Positions 29,596 to 40,089 of a DNA stretch of 63,269 nucleotides are shown one piece after another. A model generated the notes under the pieces. That model was not told the DNA's origin. It did no database searches and worked only from the letters and a program-made list of their open reading frames with translations. A program made the translations under genes and the position numbers. Each line of letters starts with the position of its first letter. Within the stretch, counting starts at the first letter, position 1. Origin of the DNA: Prasinococcaceae sp. CCMP 1430 (lineage: Eukaryota > Prasinodermophyta > Palmophyllophyceae > Prasinococcales > Prasinococcaceae); NCBI GenBank assembly GCA_013416795.1, contig RQSC01000028.1, forward strand, positions 342,534 to 405,802, written 5' to 3'.

Positions 29596-31530
29596 ATGGC
29601 CGTTATGCCTGGCCAGCGCGCCAGCAACACGCTGAAGAAACTGCAGAATGTGCGAATGCGCGCGCGCGCGCTGAGTCCATGCGCGTCCACGCGCACGAGC
29701 GCATGCACGAGCGAACAAACGCCTGGGCGAGGTCACTCCGCAGCTGCCACGCTCACGCACGCCGCGTGCGTGTGCGAGATGATCGGCCTGCTCACGACCT
29801 CTCGCGCCTTGCATATGCGTGTGTGCCTCTGAGCCCAGGTCGGCGTTCTGACCTGCTGGCCGCCCCTCGCTACCCCACCCCCACCCCCTACCCCCACCAC
29901 ATCCCCACCCACAAACCACGCGCGCGCACTCGCGCGCCCGCCCGCACACGCCGCATGCACGCAGGTCTCCGGCACGGTTGGCTCGCATTCATATGCCGAG
30001 CAAGAGGTGGCAATGTACGCTTCACTCGTCAACGAGTGGCTCGCGGACGACGAGGACATGCGGGACAAGCTCCCGATCGACCTCTCTGGCTCGCATCTCT
30101 TCGATTTTTGCAAAGGCGGCATTGGGCTGTGCAAGATGATCAACGTCGCCGTGCCGGGCACCATCGACGAGCGCGCAATCAAATTGAAGGCCACGTCGCC
30201 GTGGGACGTCAACTACAACTGCGAGCTCTGCCTGAACTCTGCGCGGTCCGTCGGCATCGTGGTGGTCAACATCGGCGCCGATGACCTCAACGCGGGCACG
30301 CCACATCTCGTGCTGGGCCTCGTGTGGCAGATCGTGAAGATGCATCTGCTGGCAGGCATCGATATCAAGGAGATTCCCGAACTGGTGTGCCTGCTAGACG
30401 ACGGCGAGACGCTCCAGGACCTGATGCGCCTTCCCAAGGACAAGATCCTGCTCCGCTGGCTCAACTACCACCTGGAGCGTGCCGGCAGCCCCGACCGCGC
30501 AACAAACTTCGGGCCCGACCTGCAGAACTCGACTATGCTCACGCGCGTGCTCAACCAGCTGGCCCCCGAGTGCTGCGATCTGTCGGCGCTCGCCGTGCCC
30601 GACCATACCGAGCGCGCGAAGAGCCTGCTGAGCGGCGCATCCGCCATGGGCACCAAACACAACGCCACGCCGCCGGCCATTGTCAACGGCAACCCAAAGG
30701 TGTGCCTAGCGTTCGTCGCGTCGCTCTTCAACACGCGCCACGGGCTGGAGATACCCAAGGACGTGGACATGGCCGAGCTGATGGACGACGACGAGGGCGA
30801 CACACGTGAGGCGCGCACGTACAAGATGTGGGTAAACTCGCTGGGCTGTGCCCAATACTGCAACGACCTGGGCGAGGACACGCGTGACGGCTACCTGCTG
30901 TGCGACCTCATGTCCAAGCTCAAGCCCGGCTGCGTTGACATGGGCAAGGTGACGAAGCCGCCCATCAGATTCCCCTTCAAGAAGGTGGAAAACTGCAACA
31001 GAGCTGTGGAAGCCGCGAAGGGGCTTGGGTTTTCGCTGCCCGGTACTGGCGGCGCCGACTTCGTGGAGGGCAACACCAAGCTGCTCCTCGGGCTAAGCTG
31101 GCAGATGATGCGCTACTCATGCGTCAACCTGCTCAAGGAGCTATCCTCGAACGGCAAGGACGTCTCGGACGACGACATCATAGCATGGGCCAACGAGAGG
31201 GTGCGCATTGGGGGCAAGTCGTCTACGGCATCCTCAGGCGGGATGGGCATCAAGTCCTTCAAGGACGCCTCCTTGGCCACATCGCTCTACGCGCTCGAGC
31301 TGTTGCACTCAATTGAGGAGCGCGTGGTCAACTGGGACATTGTCAGCGCCGGCGCGGACTACGACGCAAAGAAGCGCAACGCACTCTATGCCATCAGCGT
31401 AGCGCGAGCGCTGGGCTGCCGCGTCTTTCTGCTGTGGGAGGACATCGTGGAGGTGCGACCAAAGATGCTCATGACGCTCTTCGCGTCCATCATGGCCACC
31501 GCGCTGAAAAGGGGCAAGGGGGCGGAGTAA
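29596..31530 (+). CDS. Fimbrin/plastin actin-bundling protein
   Basis: The secure exon is 29965-31530 (521 codons, acceptor GCACGCAG|GTC). A tentative 18-codon first exon (29596-29649, MAVMPGQRASNTLKKLQN, donor GTGCGA) joins in phase 0. Four calponin-homology domains are visible. The first includes ASLVNEWLADD, GIGLCKMINVAVPGTIDERA and HLVLGLVWQIVKMHLL; the second LLRWLNYHLERAG and VNGNPKVCLAFVASLFN; the third MWVNSLG and NTKLLLGLSWQMMR; the fourth SFKDASLATSLYALELL and PKMLMTLFASIMATALKRG. The family bundles actin filaments. EF-hands, present at the N-terminus of animal plastins, are not seen, as in plants. Its stop lies 47 bases from that of mitochondrial L12. Confidence 0.93.
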
Positions 31531-31577
31531 AAAGATATGGTAAAAAAAATTGCACGCGCGCGGACGCTGCGGCGGCG

Positions 31578-32473
31578 TTACTCGATGATGGCCACGCCGC
31601 CCACCGCCTCGAGCTTCTTGACAATTTCCTCGGCCTCCTCCTTCTTGAGGCCGGTGGCGAGCGTCGCAGGCGCCTTCTCGACGAGCTCCTTGGCATCTTT
31701 GAGACCCAGGTCGGGCTTGATTGCGCGCACCTCCTTGATGAGTTTGATCTTCGTCGCCGCATCGAACTTCTCCAGCTTCACGTCGAAGGCAGTCTTCTCC
31801 TCTACCTGGGCCGCAGCCGCATCGCCCGCCCCAGCATCGCCACCCGGGGCGCCGCCCATCATGGGCATGCCCATGGGCATGCCGACGGGCATTGCGGGCG
31901 CGTCCGGCAAGCCCAGCTTCTTTTTGATCACCTGCACCGCCGAGAAACAGCGAGCGAGCGAGCGAGCGAGCGAGCGCAAGGGACGGGGCGAGGGTGGTCG
32001 GATGTGCATGCGCGTGTTGGCGTGGCACGCGGCCGTCGCGTCAGCAAAAGGCATTCCCTCTGCGACAGAGTCGGCGCGAGGAGCTCTTAGGTCAAAGTGC
32101 GCGCCGCGTGGCAGGCACTTCCAGCGGTGAGCGGCACGCGGCGTCGCGAACAGCGGCTTTACATTGCACCGCGCACCTTTGTGAGGTCGGCCACCTCGAT
32201 AAGGTTGAGCTCGGCAATCTGGTCGGCGAGCGCGACCACGCGCTCGGACGGCTCACGCTCGTCGGCCTCGGAAAAGCCGGCGTCGTCCTGGCCCTCAGCG
32301 TCGGCCGCGAACCCGCGCTGCAGCGACGTCGAGAGGAAGCGCCGGGCGGCAGCGGTCGCAGCAGCGGCGGGGCAGTGGGGGCGCGCGCCGTGCAGCGCCG
32401 TACGTCCAATGGCGGCGGCGGCGGCGCCCGGCGTCGCGCGGCAGAGCGCCGCGCGGCGGGCGAGCGAGGCCAT
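31578..32473 (-). CDS. Mitochondrial ribosomal protein bL12 (L7/L12)
   Basis: Exons 32473-32177 and 31931-31578, phase 0 (ACAAAG|GTGCGC ... GTGCAG|GTG), 216 residues. The N-terminal 45 residues are a typical matrix-targeting presequence ([16 protein letters not shown], ending near RRFLSTS). Then come the dimerisation helix ([20 protein letters not shown]), a Met/Gly/Pro hinge, and the C-terminal domain [20 protein letters not shown], ending [18 protein letters not shown]. bL12 forms the stalk that recruits translation GTPases. The presequence type favours mitochondria over plastid. The intron holds a (CGAG)n repeat. It is head to head with mitochondrial S29. Confidence 0.93.
31951..31976. repeat. 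(CGAG)n microsatellite in the L12 intron
   Basis: Six and a half copies of the CGAG tetramer just upstream of the L12 splice acceptor on the minus strand, where it reads as (CTCG)n and may act as the pyrimidine-rich tract. Confidence 0.9.
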
Positions 32474-32874
32474 CCTCACAAGCGAGCCTAGCCGCGGCGG
32501 GGCAGCGTGGGGCCGCCGGACGCACGCGGCACCGTCGGCAGGCCGCGCGCGAGGGCGCGCGCTCTGGCGCCTGCCCTAACCGCGTGATGAGCGCAGCAGG
32601 GCCTGCAATTTTCCACATATCTAATCTCTCCCATATCCAGAAATAAAAGTCGCAATTGAATCATGCAAGTACAAACGACGGAATTAAATCTTATTGGATT
32701 GCATTGGCTTGGCAGCGCGCGGCGAGCGCGCCCTAGCGGCCAGGGGGGGAGAGGAGGCGGGGGCGGGGGAAGGGAGGGAGAGAGGCGGGTGGGGTTGGTC
32801 GCCGCGCCAGAGCGCGCGCGCGCGGCGCGCTGCGGCGTCCGCCTGCCCCGCTTTCACTCCCTTCCGCGCGCGCG
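32474..32874. promoter_or_regulatory. Bidirectional promoter between mitochondrial L12 and S29 genes
   Basis: About 400 bases between start codons on opposite strands. The centre, 32610-32700, is strikingly AT-rich for this genome (TTTTCCACATATCTAATCTC, AGAAATAAAAGTCGCAATTG, GGAATTAAATCTTATTGGAT). It is flanked by GC/Arg-rich sequence that is probably 5' UTR. This is the best-looking core promoter in the window. Confidence 0.6.
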
Positions 32875-34574
32875 ATGGCGCTGGCGATGCGCCGCGCGGC
32901 CGCGCTTCCGCGTCGGCGTCCGCCGATGGCAGCGGCGCTGGCGGCGCGGGGCCGACGGCGGCGAGCGACTTCGCGCGCGTGGAGCGTACGGAGCGGCGCA
33001 GGGAGCGGGCTGGGACCGCGGGGCCGCGTCGGCGCGTTGGTGGCCGGCGCGGGGACTCTGTTGACCCGTTTGCAGCGCGGGGGCGCGGGGGCAGGACGCC
33101 GGCGCCGGAGAAGCAGCAGGACGACGCCCGCGACGAGCTTGGCTTCCGGCGCGATGGCCCGGACGCGTGGGTGAGCCGCATGGTTAATACCGACACGCAC
33201 GCGCCCCTTGAGCCCGCGCGGCCCGCGCCGCCGCCGGCCGAGTGGACCGCACCTGGAGTTGACGCTGCCAACGCGGTGTACCTGCTGCCGCGCGACCTCT
33301 CCGCTGCGCTGCCCGAGGGGCTGCCCCGGCCGCTGCTGCGCGAGATCGAGGCCTGCGGGGACAGCGACGCTGCGCGAGGCGTGCTTGTGCGTGCGCCGCT
33401 GCTCGAGCTGATGGGGACCCTCGATGCCGCGCAGCGGCTGCCGGCAGGCGGACTCGCTGCGGCCGAACGCGCGCCAGCAGGGCTGACGCCAGGCGAGGCG
33501 GCTGCGTTCGAGGCGGCGGCGGCGCGCGCGACGAGCGGCCGCCACGTGCAGTTGGATGGCGCGCGCGCTAGTGGAAAGAGCGTCGCCCTCGCGCTGCTGG
33601 TGCACTGGGCGCGCGCAAACGGCTGGCTTGCTATGTACGTTCCGGATGCATCCGTAATCACACGCGGCCGCGTGGGCCCAAAGCCGCTCGGCTACGTCGC
33701 CCGCGCGCCGGGCGACGACTCGACGCTGGGCTGGGATAGCCCTGACGTGGCGGCAGAGATGCTTCGGCACATGGTGGATGCGCACGCCGATGAGCTTGCT
33801 GAGCTTCCCGTCACGGATGTGACCGCTGGCGTCGCGGGCGCGCCCGAGGCGAAGACTCTGCTCGAGCTCTGCGAGAAGGTGAGCCGTCAGCGCACGCGTG
33901 CGCGCGCTCGCGCGCGCTTCGCTTGCGGTAGCTCTTATGCGAGTCGACCCGCACCTTGGTCCGCGCGAGCGCTCATGGCGGGCAGCTGCTGACGCCCCGC
34001 TCGCTTGTGCGGCACGCAGGGCATCGAGGCCGAGGTGGCGCACGCGACAGGCTCTGTGGTCGCGCTGCGCGCAGAGCTCGGGCGCGTCACCAAATACCCC
34101 GTGCTGGTGGCGGTCGACTCGGCGAATGCGCTGTACGCTGACAGCGCATTCGTGGAGCCCAGCCGCAAGCTGGACAAGCTGCGGCCTATCCATGCGTCGG
34201 AGCTGCGTCTCGCTCGTGCATTCGGCGCTGGCTCGTACGAGCCCGCATGGGACACGCCTTTCGCTGCCGGCGGCGACGCGGCCGCGCCGGGCATGCTAGG
34301 CGACTTTTCGTGGGCGGAGGTCGCGCGTGGTAGCGTGGTGAGCGCGCTGACGCACTCCTCGCACGGTGTGAGCCCCAAGGCCATCAAGCCGCCCGCGCGC
34401 CTGGGCGCGCGCGTGCAGATGCCGCGGTACACGCTACCAGAGTGCAAGGCGCTGCTCTCGTATTGGGGCGCAGCGGGCATCTCGCGTCGCGTTGACGCCG
34501 ACGAGGCGCTCAAGCTGCGCGCGCTCACGAACGGCAACGGCGCGGAGCTGCGCACAGTCGCTCGTTCGCTGTGA
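32875..34574 (+). CDS. Mitochondrial ribosomal protein mS29 (DAP3 family)
   Basis: Exons 33120-33878 and 34020-34574 are well supported (GAGAAG|GTGAGC ... GCAG|GGC, phase 0). I add a first exon 32875-32985, an Arg-rich presequence (MALAMRRAAALPRRRPP and on), spliced at GTACGG to CAG 33119 in phase 0; total 474 residues. The P-loop GARASGKS (residues 184-191), followed by VALALLVHWARANGWLAMYV, is the DAP3 nucleotide-binding site. YPVLVAVDSANALY corresponds to the Walker B region, and the C-terminal LPECKALLSYWG segment also fits. mS29 is a GTP-binding protein of the mitochondrial small subunit. Alternative: the long frame without the first intron, which lacks an ATG before residue MVNTD at 33181. 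Confidence 0.85.
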
Positions 34575-34778
34575 GCGCGCTCGTTCGCCGGAATTTTGCG
34601 CCATTGTAACCCACTCAATTTTTCTCTGCTCTCGAGCAGGCGACCGAGCGCATCCCCCCCCCCCCCTCTTACCCACGCGCGAGTGCCACGGGCTTCGCAC
34701 CGCGCCACATCGACTGATATGACCAACCCTTCTCATTAATTGGCGTGCACGCGCCCGTCTTGTGCCCACTCCAGCTCC

Positions 34779-37700
34779 TCAGCCCTGCAGCTCGACGCGC
34801 AGCGCAGGCGCCACCTTGGCAACACGAGCCATGGTCCTCTCCCACAGGCTGCTGCCATCCTCCGAGCTCACAGGCGTGAGAACGCCCTCCGAGTGCATGA
34901 CTAGGAGCATGTTCTTGAGCACGTGCGGCACCATGTCGCCCTGGAAGTCGTCGCCAACATGCAGCTTGCGCGTCGTGAAGGCCTCCATAGCGTCGATGAC
35001 GTCGAACCACAGCTTCGCGAAACTCTCCTCGCCCATTGTCGCCAGCGGCTGGACGCGTGCAAGGAACACGCGGCTCATCAGCGTCAACGATCCCTTGAGG
35101 GTGACGTCCAGGTCAGCATACGCCTTGACCGAGGCGCGCGTGGCGGCAAGCTCGAGAAGCTCGGACTGCAATGGCAGCACGAGGCTCTCAATACACAGCA
35201 CCCACAGATCGCCTTGCATGTCGTTGACCACGTCCGAGAGCAGCAGCCGCTGCAGCAGCAGCATCGCATGCTGGCGCGGCGCAACGGCCTCCGTGAGCAC
35301 AACGGCCGCCAGCGCGCGCAGCAGCAGCATCCACATCTCAGCCGCCTGTGCGGCCGCAGTGGCTGCCTCCGCGGGCGTCAGCCCGCCTCCACCGCCGTTG
35401 GCGGAGCCCGCCGCCTGGCGGGCAGCCGCAGATGCGCTCGCCGCCCAGCGACCGACACTCGTGCCCATCGCACCGATGAGGTCCAACGTAGCGACCGCGC
35501 GCTCGTCGCCGCCCGCGCGGCTGCTCGCGAAAGCCTGCGCGGCGTCGAGAGCGGGCACGAAGTTCACAGGCGTGATGAGCGTGCCGTTCTCCGCTATGTG
35601 GCGCAGCGCGGCGAAACCTGCAGCGGAGGCCTCCGGATGGCCTGCACTCAGTGCCAGCAAGGAGCACACGGCCTTCCAGCTCGCCGCAGAGCGGATGTAC
35701 GCCGCATTAGCAGTCACCAGGCCTTGGACCTGCACGCACGCAACATCGTCGCCACAGCCACGCAGCGGGGGGTCAGCGCAATGGCCTCTCTCACCCGCGC
35801 ACCGCAGAGAGCGGAGCGAGCCCTCAGAGTCATGGAAGTTTGGTTGTCTGCATGCATATCGAGCGGATGTAACGCCGCCCGCTCAGTGAAATCCGCTAAT
35901 ATGCGTCGTCCTTGGGCGCCGCACAGCGGCAAGCGCTCGCTCGCCATTTCCACACCTACAAGACTCCGAGCACACACACACGCTCTCCCACGCACCTCGA
36001 CAGTGATTTTGCCGGCCAGCGTCCACGCGATGTCCGCATCGAGCTTGATGACGTACTGAAGGCTGCGCAGCAGCTCATCCGCAAGGTCCTCCTTGTACGG
36101 CAGCAGGCGCGAACACAGGTGCAGCAGCCCGAGCACCGCACGCTCCACGAGCCGCGTATGCCGCCGCGCGTCAACTATGATGCCCGCAACATGCTCGTGC
36201 ACGAGCGGCCAAAGCAGGCCGATGCGATCGCGATTTCGCAGCGTGATCGCCAGCAGCAGCGACAGGCAGACCTCCGCGATGTCCTCATCGGCAGGCGCAC
36301 CACTGCCACCCTGGGAGCCGCCACCGCCGCCCTCGCCAGGCGCCTGCCCGCTGGCCCACACGAGGCTGCGCGCGAGGTATAGCAGGCTACTGTTCTGCAT
36401 AAACTTGGTGTCGGCGAAGAGCTCGTCAATGCGCAATGCCTCAACGCAACGCGCGGTGCGCTCCTGCGCCTCCTCGTCCACCGGGCCGCCGCGCGCATCG
36501 GAGTCTGCGCCACTGCTCTCGCCCTCCGCCGTCAGGAACATCGCAAACCGCCCGAAAATGCCCTTACCACTGTCGTCCTCCTCCTCGGGCAGCGCGCGGT
36601 CCGACGAGCCTCCTGCGGGGGTGGTCGAGGCATCAGGGAAGTCTTGAGCCTGTGTCACCTCCGGCGGGAGGAGGCCGAGCTTGTGCAGCCGCAAGATGCA
36701 GTCGAGGATATTCTTCCAGCCACCCTGTACGCAGTCTCCAAAGCGGCTGGCTATAGAGAACACTGTCACCGTCGCCATGCGCGCCTTGGTGTTGCGCCCG
36801 AAGACCACTGCGGGCTTGTCTGGCATCGCCAGCGGGTTAAGTACTGCTGTGAAGCGGCACAGGCTCACCACGAGGTTGTCCACGACGTCGTGCAGGCCGT
36901 AGTGCGCAGCCACCTCGGCGATCGCCAGGAAGCCGTCCAGCATTGATCGAAGCACATCCTCGTCCTGCGTCATATCGTACACGGCGGTGATGGCAGCGGC
37001 CGCGGGCCCCCACACAATGCCAAAAATATCCCTGTCGTACGCTCCCTCAAGCGCACAGCTGACCAGTGGCGAGGGCCGCGCGTCATGGGCACCGCCGGCG
37101 CTGCCAGTACCGCTGGCAGAGGTGGTCTCCGACTGCATCTTGATCTCGCACGACTGAATCTGCTCGTACACATGTACCAGCAGCTCGCGTGGGATATCAT
37201 CGCCGTCGTTGATCTGCCTGTTGTTGCGCACAAACTGGTCGAGCGTCATCTTTTTCTTGACCTGCGATGACCACAAGTCCGTATTGAGCATGATGATGCT
37301 GTACGAGAGCACATACGCTGCATCTTCATTCTTGAGGCACCTCCACTCGTTGTCATCGCCGCGCGTGGCCTCGAAGTACTTTCGCGCGAAGATCTCAAGG
37401 ATGCGCGCAATCTTCTGCGCCTCTCCCGGCAGGCGGAAGCTCTCGAGGAACGAGCGGAGCGCAGCGTCAACGCTCTGCCCAGCGAAGTCAAACGAATCAA
37501 CAAACGCCGACAGCACAGCCACCTTGAAGTCATCCGGGTCGCCCAAGTATTCGCCCAAGTGCGCCTTGGACAGCCCCGGCGTGTACCGGAAGAAGTTGGC
37601 TACGCTTTGTGGGTCGAGGTCCTTCGGCAGGAGGTTGATCTGCTGCAGGAACTCGAAGCCCTTCTTCGGATCGCGGTTGAAGTGGTCGGTGCCGACGACC

Positions 37701-39268
37701 ATGCGGCGCTTGTAGTATTTCATCGCGCGCAGGTGTGACACCCACGCCACGGGGTCCGACGGGTCGCACTTGCTGTTCCAGATGTTGATGTACTCGGTAG
37801 CGTCCGACGGCTGCGGCAGGGCCGCCACCTTCGCGAGCACTGCGTCCGGGGTGGGCGAGCTGCACCTGTCGGCGATGCTGTGCGTGACTACAAGCAGCCC
37901 CTCAAGGCTGAGCAGGTGTACGCTGCGCAGCGGCGGGCTAACCGGGAAGGCATTCTTGGACAGGAGCGTGCAGATCGCCTCGAAAACATTGGCGGACTGC
38001 AGGTCACAGTCGTAGTTGGCGAACATGTCCGGCATGAAGTTCGGCTGGCGGCACAGGTCGACAAGCGCCTCGACAGCGACCTCCTGCTGGTTGTACGAGC
38101 TCGCCTTGCCGTCGGCCACCCTCAACAGCACATCAGTCACAAAGGTTTCCATGTTGGTCTTGATGTGCTCAGGGATGAGCACGTACAGGTTGAAGACAAT
38201 GGAGCAAACCTGCGACAGGACGAGCGCGTTGGGGCTCAAGCCCAGGCGGTAGAGCGCGGGGAAGAGCGCCGTCTGCACGAGAAGCACGAGGCCGGGGGCG
38301 TTGCGCACGCTCTCACCGCAACTCTCTAGCGCCGCGTTGATGAGAGACAGACCCAGCAGGGGCAATTCATCACTTTCCTCGTTGTCTGCGTGCGCTGCGA
38401 GGTTGCACATGAAGGAGAAAATCTCCTCGGCGGCGGGGGCGAGCTCGGCCCCCTCCTCCTGCTGCTGCTGCGGTGCCGCGGCGCCCCCTTCTGTCTGTGT
38501 CTGCGGCTGCTGCGAATCCTCCTGCGCGTCGCCTCCGCCGGCCGTCTCGCCGTTACCCTCCGCCGGCGCGCGCGCCGCTGCAACAGCGGATGCCACAGCG
38601 CCCTCCTCGCTACCACTGCCACCGTCTGTCTCGAGCCGCGCATACACGCACCGCACGATCTCGAGTAGCGTCGAGCAGCTCAGGCGACGCAGCAGCCCGC
38701 CATCTTGCTGGTGCCCGATCCTGAAGCACGCCTGCACAATGGAGCTCATGTCTGCGTCAGAGATGCACTGTCCTGCGCCACATTGAACGCAGGCGCTCAG
38801 AGTTTGCAGGATGCGGACGAGCACTGCCTCGTCGGCGACGGCGTCAGTCGCCTCGAAGCGACAGTGAGTGACGGCGTCGACTATGGCGTGCATGGCATCA
38901 GCCGCGAACGCGCCGGTAGAGTCTACCAGGCCGAGGCTGGTGAACTTGTGCACGGCAGCGAGCGCCGCTCCGGTGATCGGTCCGGACGTCTCCGCCGAGC
39001 GCACGACCTCCAGAAACGGTGCAAGGTACAGCACGGGAGACACCGCGCAGAAGTCGCGCCAGCTGAAGAGCTGGCGGCGCAGCGCAACGAGGTCCCCGAA
39101 GAGCGCCCCTTCACCGACCTCCTGTTCGCCCAGCGCCATGTCGAGCTGTCCCGCCCGCGCCCAGCGGGCGTTCTGCCGCATCAGTGCCATGACTCTGGCG
39201 GCCTCGCTGTTGATCAGAGGCGCGGGCCTGCGGGCCGCGCGCGCAGCGTCGAGGTTCGCCGAAACCAT
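34779..39268 (-). CDS. GBF1/GNOM-type ARF guanine nucleotide exchange factor (large Sec7 protein)
   Basis: Exons 39268-35996 and 35729-34779, phase 0, 1,407 residues, close to plant GNOM in size. Domains in order: dimerisation/cyclophilin-binding region (LINSEAARVMALMRQNARWA, LYLAPFLEVVRSAETSGPIT), homology upstream of Sec7 (SIVFNLYVLIPEHIK, ANYDCDLQSANVFE), the Sec7 domain (RDPKKGFEFLQQINLLP, catalytic glutamate in FRLPGEAQKI at Glu616, YVLSYSIIMLNTDLW), and helical HDS repeats to the end (GSSLWERTMARVAKVAPALR). It loads GTP onto ARF at Golgi or endosomal membranes. Acidic and Gln-rich inserts lie around 230-285. The ATG is 39266-39268. It faces SCC2 across an 820-base shared promoter. Confidence 0.93.
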
Positions 39269-40089
39269 CGCGCCCCTCAACACTGAGCGTGCTGCCCAGC
39301 TGCCTCACCACCAAGTCCTCGCCCCCAAGAACCCACCCTGCACCCGCACGGGCGCGTGGCGCAGCGCACACACGTGCCTGCGCGCCGCCCCTAAATAAAG
39401 ACGGGGACGCGGACCAACCGGCGCGCCGGCGCGCAGCGCGCGCGCGCGCCGGCACGCCCCGCCCCTTCCCTTTTGTGTGCCGCCGGCGCCGCCACGCACC
39501 TCGCCGGCCGGCCGGCCCGGCCGGCTGCCACTACGGCTCTGCGCGCCGTCACGCCCCCATCAAAACGCACTCATTTTTCACCCCCCTTCGCGCGCGGGCT
39601 GTTGCGCGGCCGGATCGGCGCCCTGCCTCGCGAGAAAGTTTCCGCTTCGGTATTTCGGCCCGTCCATCTCCCGCAAAACCCAAACCACACCTCCTTTTCA
39701 AGTGCATGTGCAGACCCCGCCCACGCCCATTTTCACCTTGCGGTGAAGTTTACGGACGCGACGTCACAATTCGAAGGCAAACAACTCGCGCCCGTCCGCG
39801 TCCCACTCCAGACGTCGACCGTCCGCATGTTAAGGGTATCGTAATTATAGGGTTTGTAGTATACGTCTGCGCGAAGGCGGGCGCGCGTGGCGGGAGGCGC
39901 ATTGCGGCGCGTGCGTTTTGGCCTCGGCGGCGAGAGGCGCGGAGGCGTGTCGAAAATCGCGCAGAGGCGGGCGTGCGCGGCGGGGCGGGGAGCGTGTGTG
40001 TGTGCCGGGGGTGTGTGGGTGTGTGGGGGGGTGGCGGGCGCGCCACAGCGGGCGCACGGCGCGCGGTGCGTCGGTGCACGCCCCTGGCG
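39269..40089. promoter_or_regulatory. Divergent promoter region between the Sec7 gene and SCC2
   Basis: About 820 bases. A CCTAAATAAAG element at 39390-39400 could be a TATA-like box or a stray polyadenylation hexamer. An AT-rich patch at 39825-39870 (GTTAAGGGTATCGTAATTAT) is the likeliest SCC2 core promoter. A (GT)n/G run occurs at 40004-40030. No exon recognised; the open frame continuing upstream of the SCC2 ATG looks non-coding. Confidence 0.45.

Noticed and set aside
31951-31976. (CGAG)n as a regulatory or CRISPR-like array
   Set aside because: Simple tetramer microsatellite without spacers inside a eukaryotic intron.
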